Shown piece after piece: positions 8,925-17,562 of a DNA stretch of 64,000 bases. The stretch is from NCBI GenBank assembly GCA_963765285.1, contig CAVXVR010000003.1, positions 1,222,184 to 1,286,183 of the forward strand, given 5' to 3'. The position numbers and the translations under genes are program-made. The notes beneath the pieces were generated by a model. The model was not told the DNA's origin and did not search any database. It worked only from the letters and a program-made list of their open reading frames with translations. The stretch comes from CAVWZH01 sp963765285. GTDB lineage: Bacteria > Acidobacteriota > Terriglobia > Terriglobales > Acidobacteriaceae. Positions within the stretch are counted from its first letter, which is position 1. Each line of letters begins with the position of its first letter.

Positions 8925-10097
8925 ATGAAGTTCGCGAGAGCGGTTATGGGGGCGCAGAAGCTTGGGAGTGTGCTCCTGATGGTTAGCTTTTTGTTCTGTT
9001 GCCATGCGATTTCTGCATTTGCGCAGTCTGCGGGGTCCCCATCCAAGGATTCTCAATCGGCCGTGTCGGCGCCGGTTGCACCACCCCTGGCCACGGCAGG
9101 CAATCCGGCGGCGACCCAACCCGCACATGCTGACGACAAGCCGATCTTCGATCCGGACCTTGATCCCGTGAGCGGGCTTCCCTGGTATGAAACGATTAAC
9201 GAAGATTGGAGTTCGCTGGCGGTCGGCATAAGCCATCTGCATCCCGAAGAACCCCTGGTTGCGAACACCGAGGAGAAAGAACACTTCACCCGGACTCTGG
9301 TGGGGTTAAAGTGGCGGCCCGGCGACAGGCTGGACGTTTATGTGATCCTGCCCAAAGGCGTGAAGAATCCGCCTGCCGTGCTTTATCTCTACAACTTTGC
9401 GGACGATACCGAACGCTTCAGGAACGACGGCTGGTGTGAGCGTGTGACGGGCGGAGGAGTGGCTGCGATTGGATTTGTTTCCGCGCTCAGCGGCCATCGC
9501 TTTCATGACCGCCCCATGAAACAGTGGTTCGTCAGCCAACTACAGGAATCGCTGGGAAGCACGGTTCATGATGTGAAATTCATCCTGGACTACCTGGCGA
9601 CGCGCGGCGACATCGACATGAATCGCATCGGGATGTTCGGGCAAGGTTCAGGCGCAACCATCGCCCTGCTGGCCGCCGCCGCCGACCCCAGAATCAAGGC
9701 GGTCGACGCGCTTGATCCCTGGGGGGACTGGCCGGTGTGGCTGGCCAAGTCGCCGGTAGTGTCTTTGGATACTGCCGACTCGCATTTCACAAGTCCCGCG
9801 TTTCTAAAAAAGGTCGCGCCGCTCGATCCGGTTAAATGGCTGCCCCAATTGAAGACCCCCTACATCCGCTTGCAGCAGAATCTCGAAGATGAGGGGACGC
9901 CGCTACTGGCCAAGAACAAGATCATGAAGGCGGCGCCCAAGCGTACCGAGGTCAACCGCTTCGATTCGACTCTGCAGTTTATGAGAGCAGAAGGCAGAGG
10001 CAGGCTGTTTGACTGGATCAAGGAGGCCGTGTTCAAGCCGGTAAAGCCTCTTGCCGCCTCTGGTGTCTCGGTGGCGGAGAAACGTCCGATCCGCTGA
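8925..10097 (+). CDS. Secreted alpha/beta-hydrolase-fold protein (dienelactone hydrolase/acetyl-xylan-esterase-like)
   Basis: A 390-residue protein with a signal peptide (hydrophobic run LGSVLLMVSFLFCCHAISAFA, residues ~12-34) and an Ala/Pro-rich linker. The alpha/beta-hydrolase core runs from about residue 125: PPAVLYLYNFADDTERF, then DVKFILDYLATRGDID before the nucleophile elbow at MFGQGSGA (residues 237-244), and a later DALDPWGDW. In the canonical G-x-S-x-G elbow the serine would fall at residue 241, which is Gly here, with a Ser at 242. It may be catalytically altered. It lies after the terminator at 8.85 kb and before two lipoprotein genes. Substrate unknown. Confidence 0.65.
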   Translation: MKFARAVMGAQKLGSVLLMVSFLFCCHAISAFAQSAGSPSKDSQSAVSAPVAPPLATAGNPAATQPAHADDKPIFDPDLDPVSGLPWYETINEDWSSLAVGISHLHPEEPLVANTEEKEHFTRTLVGLKWRPGDRLDVYVILPKGVKNPPAVLYLYNFADDTERFRNDGWCERVTGGGVAAIGFVSALSGHRFHDRPMKQWFVSQLQESLGSTVHDVKFILDYLATRGDIDMNRIGMFGQGSGATIALLAAAADPRIKAVDALDPWGDWPVWLAKSPVVSLDTADSHFTSPAFLKKVAPLDPVKWLPQLKTPYIRLQQNLEDEGTPLLAKNKIMKAAPKRTEVNRFDSTLQFMRAEGRGRLFDWIKEAVFKPVKPLAASGVSVAEKRPIR

Positions 10098-10172
10098 GAA
10101 GACCGCCGTACAGTGCCTATTCCTCTAACGGGAGTTTCCAAATTGAAAGCGCAAGAAAAAGAAAGGAGCCGT

Positions 10173-12665
10173 GTGGTTACCAGTGCCCTTGGCCGGTTCT
10201 GTCCGGTTTCGATTCTCGCGCTTGGTTGCCTTCTCTCACTGGGCTGCGGTAGTTCGACCAGCAACGGAGGTGGCTCGCAGGGCGGTTCGCTTGCTGTAAA
10301 CTTCACGTCTCCCAGCACCGCGCCGGCCATTGATCAGGGCCAGTCGGTCACCATCAAGGTCACGGTCAGCAATGATGCTGCGGGGAAAGGTGTGACGTGG
10401 AGCTTGCGCAGCGGCGCTGGCAAGGGGCCAGGAACGCTGAGCAATGAAACCTCGAACGGCACGACCTTCGGCGTGACGTACGCGGCGCCAGCCACGGTCA
10501 CGCATCAAGTGAACGTGACAGTGGTGGCGCAGTCGGTCTCCGATCCGACAGTTTCGGCTAGCTTGGGAATCGTCATTTCGCCGCCCCCTCTAATTACCGG
10601 CGGCAACCCGGCTCCAATCACCGCTTGCCCCGCCCCGGGATCCATCGTGATTCCTGGTGGTGCGACGGCTGGCGTGGGAATAGCCTATTTTGCAACCTTT
10701 GCCGGGAGCGGAGGAACGCCTCCTTATAGCTGGAGCTTCGCTGCTCCTGGAGCGCTTGCCAACGGACTGGTGCTCCAGCCTCTTCCTCTCGGTCAGGCAA
10801 GCATTTCAGGCACGCCTCTATCGGCCGGTTGCCAGGCGCTTTCTCTTCAGCTCACGGACGCTGCCGGGGTTACCTCCCCCCCTTTTCCGTTTGCCCTGCT
10901 CACGGCTCCGGCTGCTCTGAACGCGCAGATCCCAAGTCTTCCCACTGCCCTGATCACGTCAACCTCGCCGCAGGTAGGTCTGCCATACGTCGCGGCCCTG
11001 CGTGCCAGCGGAGGAGTGGGCGCCTATTCCTGGACCGTGGCCTTCGGAACACCGCCTCCGGGACTGTCCTTAGACGGAACCGGGCTTTTGTCTGGGACGC
11101 CCTCACCCGACGGCTTGTTCGTCAATGGCGGGTTAGGTAACTACTCATTCAGCGCCATCGTCAGCGACAGTCAGACGCCCTATCCCGCCACGAAAGTCGC
11201 GACCATGGGGGTCACGGTAAACACGATCGACGAGACGTGCCACAGCGGTTTAGAGAGCAATCTGAAAAGCCAGGGGTCCTACGCCTTCTCCCTTCGCGGC
11301 TTCGACAAAGACGGTCCGGTGGCGATCGCCGGAAGTTTCACGGTAGACGGTGCCGGGAACATCACCGGAGGTGTGGAAGACGTAAACCGCACGCGGGGTG
11401 CCGAGACCAATATAAGCATAGAGGCGACAGGGAGTTCCTACCAGGTCGGCAGTGACAATCGCGGTTGCGTTACGCTCGCCACCTCGCACACCACGACAAC
11501 TTTCCGCATCGGCCTGAGTGGATGCTCAACCAGTCTGAATTTGCAGGCGGGCGGGTGTTTGCCCGACTCCAACAGTAATCCCGGCTATTTCACCACCGGA
11601 CACCTGATCGAATTCGATGACGCCAGCGGATCGGGCACCTCGGGCTCCGGAATCATCCGCCTGCAGGACTCCTCCGCATTTGCCGGAGGATTGAACGGAG
11701 TGTACGCGTTGGGATTGGACGGTTGGGATTCCGATGGAGGCCGCTATGCCTTGGCGGGATCAACCAGCGCCAGTGGAGGGAGCCTAAGCTCGATTGCGGC
11801 CGACACCAATGATGCGGGAACGGTCGCCACGCTGACTGGCGGCAGCGGCACTTACAACGTGGATCCCAGCGGCCGAGGCACAGCGACCTTGACCGTGGGC
11901 TCAACTACCATCGACCTCGCCCTTTATATGGTGAGCAAAGGTGAAGCCATATTGGTGTCGACCGACACGCCAAGCGCGGCACATCCCATTGTGAGCGGCC
12001 GGGCAATCGGTACGAAGGCGCCGTTCTCGCCAAAGTCGCTGCCTAACAGCTACATCTTGCATATGGCCGGTGTGGCCGGAGGTGTGCCGGATCCAAACCT
12101 CGGATTGTTGACCTTCGACGGGATAGGCGCCTTCAGCGGAACGGTGTTTGAAAATCGAGGCGGCACGCTGGGCACGTCGGCGGTATCCGGAGCCTATTTC
12201 GTGTCTGGAACCACGGGACGAGTAGAGCTTTCCGCGCCACTCCTTACCCAGAACCTGGGCCCTCACCCGTTTGTGGCTTATATAGTCCCGACCACCAGTG
12301 GCATCGCCGGATTTGTGGTCGGTACAGATGCATCGGCGCAGGCCGGCGCTCTGGAATTTCTGGCGTTGAATCCGCCGGCGGCGAATTTCTCCGCCGCCAA
12401 CGTAGTTGGACGATATTCCTTTGGGACGGAAGAACCGCTCGACCCGGCAACTTCGAACTTGACGGGCGTGGTGCGGGCTTCAGGGGCCGGAGTGCAGGGC
12501 GGATTCTGGGATATATCCTCTTCGGTTTCCAATGGGCTGACTCCCAATCAAGGCTTCGGCGGCTCGTACGCGGTGAGTGGAAACGGCAGCGGGAACTTCG
12601 GCGGAGAAACGGTTTCGGTAACGAACGGCAAGATGCTCTATTCTACATTGACGAGTCCCCGTTGA
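10173..12665 (+). CDS. Large Ig-like/beta-repeat surface lipoprotein
   Basis: About 830 residues. The GTG at 10173 is chosen because AGGAG (10164-10168) precedes it and the protein then starts with a compact lipoprotein signal ending LLSLGC; an in-frame GTG at 10113 is the alternative. After the lipid-anchor Cys come a BACON/Ig-like domain (VTWSLRSGAGKGPGTLS), two putative-Ig (He_PIG-like) repeats with GLSLDGTGLLSGTPS, and about four copies of a ~110-residue beta domain with phased YAFSLRGFD/FTVDGAGNITGG patterns. Such proteins are common and poorly characterised in Acidobacteria; adhesion or polysaccharide binding is only a guess. Confidence 0.7.
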   Translation: MVTSALGRFCPVSILALGCLLSLGCGSSTSNGGGSQGGSLAVNFTSPSTAPAIDQGQSVTIKVTVSNDAAGKGVTWSLRSGAGKGPGTLSNETSNGTTFGVTYAAPATVTHQVNVTVVAQSVSDPTVSASLGIVISPPPLITGGNPAPITACPAPGSIVIPGGATAGVGIAYFATFAGSGGTPPYSWSFAAPGALANGLVLQPLPLGQASISGTPLSAGCQALSLQLTDAAGVTSPPFPFALLTAPAALNAQIPSLPTALITSTSPQVGLPYVAALRASGGVGAYSWTVAFGTPPPGLSLDGTGLLSGTPSPDGLFVNGGLGNYSFSAIVSDSQTPYPATKVATMGVTVNTIDETCHSGLESNLKSQGSYAFSLRGFDKDGPVAIAGSFTVDGAGNITGGVEDVNRTRGAETNISIEATGSSYQVGSDNRGCVTLATSHTTTTFRIGLSGCSTSLNLQAGGCLPDSNSNPGYFTTGHLIEFDDASGSGTSGSGIIRLQDSSAFAGGLNGVYALGLDGWDSDGGRYALAGSTSASGGSLSSIAADTNDAGTVATLTGGSGTYNVDPSGRGTATLTVGSTTIDLALYMVSKGEAILVSTDTPSAAHPIVSGRAIGTKAPFSPKSLPNSYILHMAGVAGGVPDPNLGLLTFDGIGAFSGTVFENRGGTLGTSAVSGAYFVSGTTGRVELSAPLLTQNLGPHPFVAYIVPTTSGIAGFVVGTDASAQAGALEFLALNPPAANFSAANVVGRYSFGTEEPLDPATSNLTGVVRASGAGVQGGFWDISSSVSNGLTPNQGFGGSYAVSGNGSGNFGGETVSVTNGKMLYSTLTSPR

Positions 12666-12696
12666 ACAAACATCCCTCGATTACGGTCGTGGAGCG

Positions 12697-13575
12697 ATGA
12701 TGGAGTCGGCCATCACAACGAAGTCAGTTTTAGTGGCCAGCCTGCTGCTGGTCATGCTGGCCGCGGGCTGCGGTGGCGGGAAGGATTTTTCTGCCACAGC
12801 CATCCCCAAGATCGCCGGTTCCTGGGAATTTGTCGCCGTCTCTACGCAGACTCCGGGGGTTCAAACCGGTCTCGATGCCAACCTGCAGCAAGGGCAGACG
12901 TTCGTGACCGGTGCGGTGCAGGAAACCGGACAACTCTCAGCCGTCGGCATTCCGCAGATTCTGCTGGTGGGCCGGGACCAGGATTCCACAGGAAACCTAG
13001 TAGGTGTCAGCTTCGCCGGGTTTTGTGGCGGCAGCAGCAGCGGCAGCTTAAGCGGCACGCTGGACCCAAACTATAATCTGAATCTGACTTACACCGACGG
13101 AGTCAACGCCTTCAGCATTACCGCGATTTTGAGCTCCGACGCGCAGAGTATGCTGGGTACCTACACTTCTCAGCCCGGCAGCGCATGCGTTGACAGCGGA
13201 ACCATTTCGGGGAAACTGGTCCCCAAGCTAAGCGGCACGTATCTGGGACAGCTGGCGATGCCTGACGGCAGCACCGACAACGTCAGCGCCACGCTAAGCG
13301 AGAGCTCCCCCTCGAAGTTCAGCGCGAACCTTATTGTCAGTGGCCCCAGCAACACCTCATTGTCGCTAACTGGAGTGGTGACGGGCAATGCATTCTCAGC
13401 CCAGGGGATCTTCGAGTCCCAATCAGTAGCCTACTATGGATACTTCTATCAGACCGTCATCCAGGACGGGATCAACCAGGGTCTCGTACAAAGCTCCATT
13501 TATCTGGTGGACGCGACCGACCCCAACAACCTTGTTCCCGCCGGCACACTGAGCGTCCCGATTCCGCCGCCATAA
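12697..13575 (+). CDS. Acidobacterial-type lipoprotein of unknown function
   Basis: A 292-residue protein with a lipoprotein signal peptide ending in a textbook lipobox LAAGC (Cys near residue 25) and a Gly-rich linker. The remainder is predicted all-beta: SWEFVAVSTQTPGVQTG, then repeated G-S-x-x-G-T-L and GTYLGQLAMPDGS segments. It starts 31 bases after the preceding lipoprotein gene, on the same strand, with GGAG upstream, so the two are likely co-expressed. No enzymatic motif is visible. Confidence 0.65.
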   Translation: MMESAITTKSVLVASLLLVMLAAGCGGGKDFSATAIPKIAGSWEFVAVSTQTPGVQTGLDANLQQGQTFVTGAVQETGQLSAVGIPQILLVGRDQDSTGNLVGVSFAGFCGGSSSGSLSGTLDPNYNLNLTYTDGVNAFSITAILSSDAQSMLGTYTSQPGSACVDSGTISGKLVPKLSGTYLGQLAMPDGSTDNVSATLSESSPSKFSANLIVSGPSNTSLSLTGVVTGNAFSAQGIFESQSVAYYGYFYQTVIQDGINQGLVQSSIYLVDATDPNNLVPAGTLSVPIPPP

Positions 13576-13618
13576 ACCCTCCAGAAGTATTGACCTATCC
13601 TGAATACGCCCGACCTCG

Positions 13619-13661
13619 AAAAACCCTCACCCCCGCCGCGAAATCCGACAGGGGTGAGGAT
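13619..13661 (-). terminator. Terminator of the porin gene
   Basis: Inverted repeat CCTCACCCC (13626-13634) / GGGGTGAGG (13652-13660), perfect over 9 bp with a 17-base loop. Read on the minus strand the stem is followed by TTTTTT (complement of 13619-13624). It sits 9 bases beyond the stop of the minus-strand porin gene and may also stop read-through from the plus strand. Confidence 0.75.
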
Positions 13662-13669
13662 CGCACACG

Positions 13670-15514
13670 CTACGGCAAGTAGTAGCGGAACGAAGTGAGG
13701 AAGAGGTTATCCACTCCGTGCGGATCGTTGGGAATTCCCTGCGAGGGGACGCCGACGCCCGACCAGGTATTGCGAGTGACATAGGAGTATTGCGGGCCGA
13801 ACTGCACCCGGCCCTTGGGACCGTTGTACAAACGGAACCAGAACCCCACCGTTCCCTCGATCACGGCACGAGTATCGCCCGTACAGGTTGAACCCAACGA
13901 TCCCGGCGTGAAGCCGTTGGTCGTCGTGCCCGGCAGGGGCTCGGTGGTGCAGGTAGTGTTGGAGAACAGGGGCGATCCGTAGCCCACCGGTTTGCCCGAG
14001 ATAGGATCGACATCCCAACTGCGGCTGGCGTACTCGCCGCCGGCGTTGAAATAGACGTCCACCTTCGGACCGTGCCACTCGACCGTGGCCAGACCCTGGT
14101 AACTGCGCAGCAGCGAGGGCACTCCATTGGAACGGACCGTGACATCCGGGAGACCCGCCGTACCGTAGCGGCCGATGCCGCTGCCGCCCAGAACGTGGCC
14201 TCCGACGTCCAGATGCTTCTGAAGGAACGACCAGCGCGCATTGCCGCCGACGCCTCCACCGACTTTGGAGGAATTGAAAGCCAGAGCGGCAGAGGGGGTG
14301 GTTATCCCGGAGCCAGCGGGACAAGAATTGCCGGAGGCGATTTCCGCGCAGGGGAAAACGCGATCACGGAAATCGGCGAAGATCCCGAAGATCTCGTAGT
14401 GCCCGAAACCCGGCTCAAAGACCGCTTTGGCCACAATGTCAGGTGAAGGGTTGAAGGAGTAGCTGCCGTTAAATGCGTTGTAGAGGCCGCCGGAGTTACC
14501 CAACGAACCGAAGAGCGCATTGTTCACGTTGTTATGGGCGGAGAAGGTGGCTTGGGGATTTTCCACCGAAGCCGCCAGCCAGAACTTGTTGCTGAAGTTC
14601 TTGGAAACCCGGAAGCCATATTGCCGAGCCCAACTGAACCCCACCGTATATTGAGGATCGATGGTCATGGGGAGCGCCTCGGTGCGGTTGTCCACGCCTT
14701 TCTTGGTTTCCGTCACCAGGCTCCACATCTGGCCACCGGTCAAGCTCCAGCCATTCTCGAATGCCGCCTGGCCCCAGGCCTGCCTTTGCCGCAGAGAGTA
14801 GCTGTTGCTCTCGTTGTTGTTGGAAGTAACTGCCGCCGAAAGAAAGTCTGCCTCTACATATCCCGACAGCTTTACATTTCTCAGCTTGCCCTCCGCCAAC
14901 ATCGAAATGCGTGACTGACGGCCGGACCCGTAGAACTCGGAGAGTTTGGTTTGCGAACTTCCGGGCAGCGGTACGGAGTTGAAGGGAGTGTTGATATCGG
15001 CCCCGAGCGCGTGATTGCGGTACACGGTCTCCGCCGCAAGGAAGCCGCCGGGCGTGATCGTAATCCCCTTGAAGTGAAGCGCCAGGGGACTCTCCATCTC
15101 AGAGTTGATGTTCTTTTGGGTTTCTTGCAGACTCAGGGCCGCGTTAGTGGCATTGGACTTCAGGTCGTCGACGTCGGTCTTTACCGCCGCGACCTCGGTT
15201 TGCTGCTGCGCGGCCGTCGAGTTGGCGGTTTCCGCCTTCTGCTGGGCCTGGGTGGCCGCGGTTTGAACCTGGTTGACTTGCTGCTGCAATTGCTGGAGTT
15301 GGGAGTCCCGGCTCTGCAGTTGCTGCATGAGCAGTTGAATCTGTTGTTGTTGGGCCTCGATGGCCTGCTGCAGTTCGGTGAGTTTGGTATTCACCGTGGC
15401 TGAACTGCTCTTCGTGGCTGGTTTCCTGGCGCTTGGCGATGCGCTGCTCTGAGCGTTGCCGCGGGCAGAGCAAAGCGACAGACCAGCGAGGATAACGACG
15501 ATCACTTGCCTCAT
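13670..15514 (-). CDS. Coiled-coil-anchored outer-membrane porin (DcaP-like)
   Basis: A 614-residue protein. A signal peptide (residues ~1-21) is followed by a Ser/Lys-rich linker and a ~90-residue coiled coil very rich in Gln (repeated QQLQ/QQQI), typical of trimeric DcaP-type porins. A beta-barrel begins near KGITITPGGFLAAETVYR and ends FLTSFRYYLP. AGGAGA seven bases before the ATG (complement of ~15522-15527) fixes the start. Predicted to form diffusion channels in the outer membrane; substrate unknown. It has its own terminator and appears monocistronic. Confidence 0.75.
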   Translation of the reverse strand: MRQVIVVILAGLSLCSARGNAQSSASPSARKPATKSSSATVNTKLTELQQAIEAQQQQIQLLMQQLQSRDSQLQQLQQQVNQVQTAATQAQQKAETANSTAAQQQTEVAAVKTDVDDLKSNATNAALSLQETQKNINSEMESPLALHFKGITITPGGFLAAETVYRNHALGADINTPFNSVPLPGSSQTKLSEFYGSGRQSRISMLAEGKLRNVKLSGYVEADFLSAAVTSNNNESNSYSLRQRQAWGQAAFENGWSLTGGQMWSLVTETKKGVDNRTEALPMTIDPQYTVGFSWARQYGFRVSKNFSNKFWLAASVENPQATFSAHNNVNNALFGSLGNSGGLYNAFNGSYSFNPSPDIVAKAVFEPGFGHYEIFGIFADFRDRVFPCAEIASGNSCPAGSGITTPSAALAFNSSKVGGGVGGNARWSFLQKHLDVGGHVLGGSGIGRYGTAGLPDVTVRSNGVPSLLRSYQGLATVEWHGPKVDVYFNAGGEYASRSWDVDPISGKPVGYGSPLFSNTTCTTEPLPGTTTNGFTPGSLGSTCTGDTRAVIEGTVGFWFRLYNGPKGRVQFGPQYSYVTRNTWSGVGVPSQGIPNDPHGVDNLFLTSFRYYLP

Positions 15515-15544
15515 GTGCGTATCTCCTGACTAAGTTGAGTTCCA

Positions 15545-15821
15545 CATGGGGCTCCTCCTTATTCTTATGGTTTACCGGGATTAAGCTTTCTCGTTTCCGC
15601 GGGTGGGATGAGCCGCTGGATCGCGGCGCGGTTTTCCGTCTCCGTCCCCTGGCACACCCTGCGGATGTTGCTTGATTCGGCGATGCAGGGCTAGTCCTGC
15701 GCCGCTCTAGATCTGATGATGCCTAAGTTTGATCCGCTTATGATAACCCGGAACCCGACAAGGCATAAAGGGCGGGATGGCCTAGTGTGCGGGTTTCCTG
15801 GCGGCGCAGTTAAAAACCGTT
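15545..15821. other. Intergenic stretch, no gene recognised
   Basis: Roughly 280 bases between the porin start and the diguanylate cyclase stop. Apart from the promoter presumably needed by the porin gene, no reading frame with coding character, clear hairpin with T-run or known RNA motif was seen. Confidence 0.4.
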
Positions 15822-17195
15822 CTAGGCAACGCTCGGCCTGGTTTCGCGACGGGAGCGAGTGCTGGACGGGGTCGCGGCCTCGACTCGATTTCTACCCGCC
15901 CGTTTGGCGCGGTAGAGGGCTTTGTCGGCGGCTTGAATTACCTGCTCGGGTTCCCGGGTTCGCGAATTCGGTTCTGCGATTCCGATGCTCACAGTGACCG
16001 ATATTTCCCGGCCAGTACTCGAACCACTGCTCCGGCTGGGCCCGGGGATTTTCCGGGCTGGACTTCTTCGATCTTCGTCTTTTCTTCGGCGTCTTCGGCG
16101 ATCGGGAATGGTTGGATTGGGCACGGGAGCCAGACTGCGCCGTTCGACTGCGCCGCGCAGGTGAAAAGTGGAGACTTCGATTACGCTTCGAAGCTGTTCC
16201 AGGTGCGGCTGAACTTCTTTAAGCGATTTGCCGGGGAACAGAATGGTGAACTCCTCGCCCCCGACACGATAGGCCCGCCCGCCTCCGCTGACTTGAGCCA
16301 GCCGGCCCGCCACCATGCGCAAGACCTGGTCACCGGTCTCATGCCCGTAGATATCGTTGAAGCGCTTGAAGTGGTCGATGTCCACCACTGCAACCGCATA
16401 GGGGGATTGCAGACGCAAAACCGCCTCGTTGAAAGCGCGGCGTGCGGGGAGAGTTGTGAGTTCGTCGTGGTACGCGAGGAGATAAGAGTTCTCGATGATC
16501 GAACTGACGAGAATAAAACCCGCGCTAGCGAAATACGCAGTCGCAGTGCGTCCGATGCCGTCAGCCTGCAAGGCGAGGAATGCTGCGGCCAGGGACCACA
16601 ACAGGCCACTTTCCACCGGCTTGCGAAGGAGCAGAAAGCGGACTAACAGGAGAATAAATGCTACGGCAAAGATGAACAGAGCGAATTGCGAAGTTGCGGT
16701 CCAGGGGCGTCCGAGAAACGCGGGGTGCAGAAACCCAGGGGCGTGGGCCGCGCCCGGACGGCAAAGCACGGCCACGAATACGGATTCGAAGAAGAGCAAC
16801 GCCAACCGCGAGCCAACTCCGGAAAGCGCCAGGCCATTTTCACGGATGATCGCAAGGATTATGAAATTCAACGGTAGCAGAACGGCCACGACTTCCAGGG
16901 CGGCGCGGCCCGGGCCGGTTGCAACCATTCGCCCGGCAGAGAAGAACTCAAGAGCCCGGTGCGCCAGCAGTAGAGTAAGCAGGGTGAACAGGATGCGGCT
17001 GGAATGGAAACGCCAGGCCAGCAGAATTCCCAGCCCGAAAATCGCGTAATAGCAGAATTCGAGGACGGCGCTGGGAACCGTAATCCACTTTCCCTGGAAC
17101 AAGGCAAGGGCAAGCAACAGCCACAGGCCGCCGGGAATGACCAGCGACTTCAAAGCGCCCTTGTTCCACAGGTCCACGCAGACGTCCCCCTGCAT
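15822..17195 (-). CDS. Membrane-bound GGDEF diguanylate cyclase
   Basis: The ATG at 17195 is preferred because the protein then begins just before the first membrane helix; an in-frame start at 17321 would add 42 unremarkable residues. Six to eight hydrophobic helices occupy about residues 15-240. The GGDEF domain follows, with DxDxFKxxND-like VVDIDHFKRFNDIYGHETGD and the active-site RVGGEEF near residue 315-320. The product is expected to make c-di-GMP at the membrane. The inhibitory I-site RxxD before GGEEF is missing. A ~50-residue Arg/Pro/Ser-rich insertion splits the domain before VTVSIGIAEP. Divergent from the response regulator gene. Confidence 0.85.
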   Translation of the reverse strand: MQGDVCVDLWNKGALKSLVIPGGLWLLLALALFQGKWITVPSAVLEFCYYAIFGLGILLAWRFHSSRILFTLLTLLLAHRALEFFSAGRMVATGPGRAALEVVAVLLPLNFIILAIIRENGLALSGVGSRLALLFFESVFVAVLCRPGAAHAPGFLHPAFLGRPWTATSQFALFIFAVAFILLLVRFLLLRKPVESGLLWSLAAAFLALQADGIGRTATAYFASAGFILVSSIIENSYLLAYHDELTTLPARRAFNEAVLRLQSPYAVAVVDIDHFKRFNDIYGHETGDQVLRMVAGRLAQVSGGGRAYRVGGEEFTILFPGKSLKEVQPHLEQLRSVIEVSTFHLRGAVERRSLAPVPNPTIPDRRRRRRKDEDRRSPARKIPGPSRSSGSSTGREISVTVSIGIAEPNSRTREPEQVIQAADKALYRAKRAGRNRVEAATPSSTRSRRETRPSVA

Positions 17196-17562
17196 TCCGC
17201 CTAGGCTGATTATCTCCGGGAGAGGGATTGGAAGTGAGTGGCAGAAAAGATGCGCCGAAGCGGAAGATGAAGTTACCCAACCCCATCCCCTTGCGGGTTG
17301 ACGGCGAGTTGAGAGCGGCATTTTGTCGCGCCTGCGGCGATCGACCTAGTGAGCGCGAGGTTAGGATCATGGTGCCGTCCGCGATGCCAGAACGCGGGGC
17401 GCAGTGCCCACGCTCCAGACAATGCATATTCTCCTGCCTCCTTCCCATTCAGTATCTGTTTCCCGTTTTGGCCATCCCTCACCTTTGGTCAGGTGCAAAT
17501 CTCTTGTGGTGTCCTCGTCCGTGACTAAGAATTGGATTACCCGGATTAGAGCGATTTCACAT

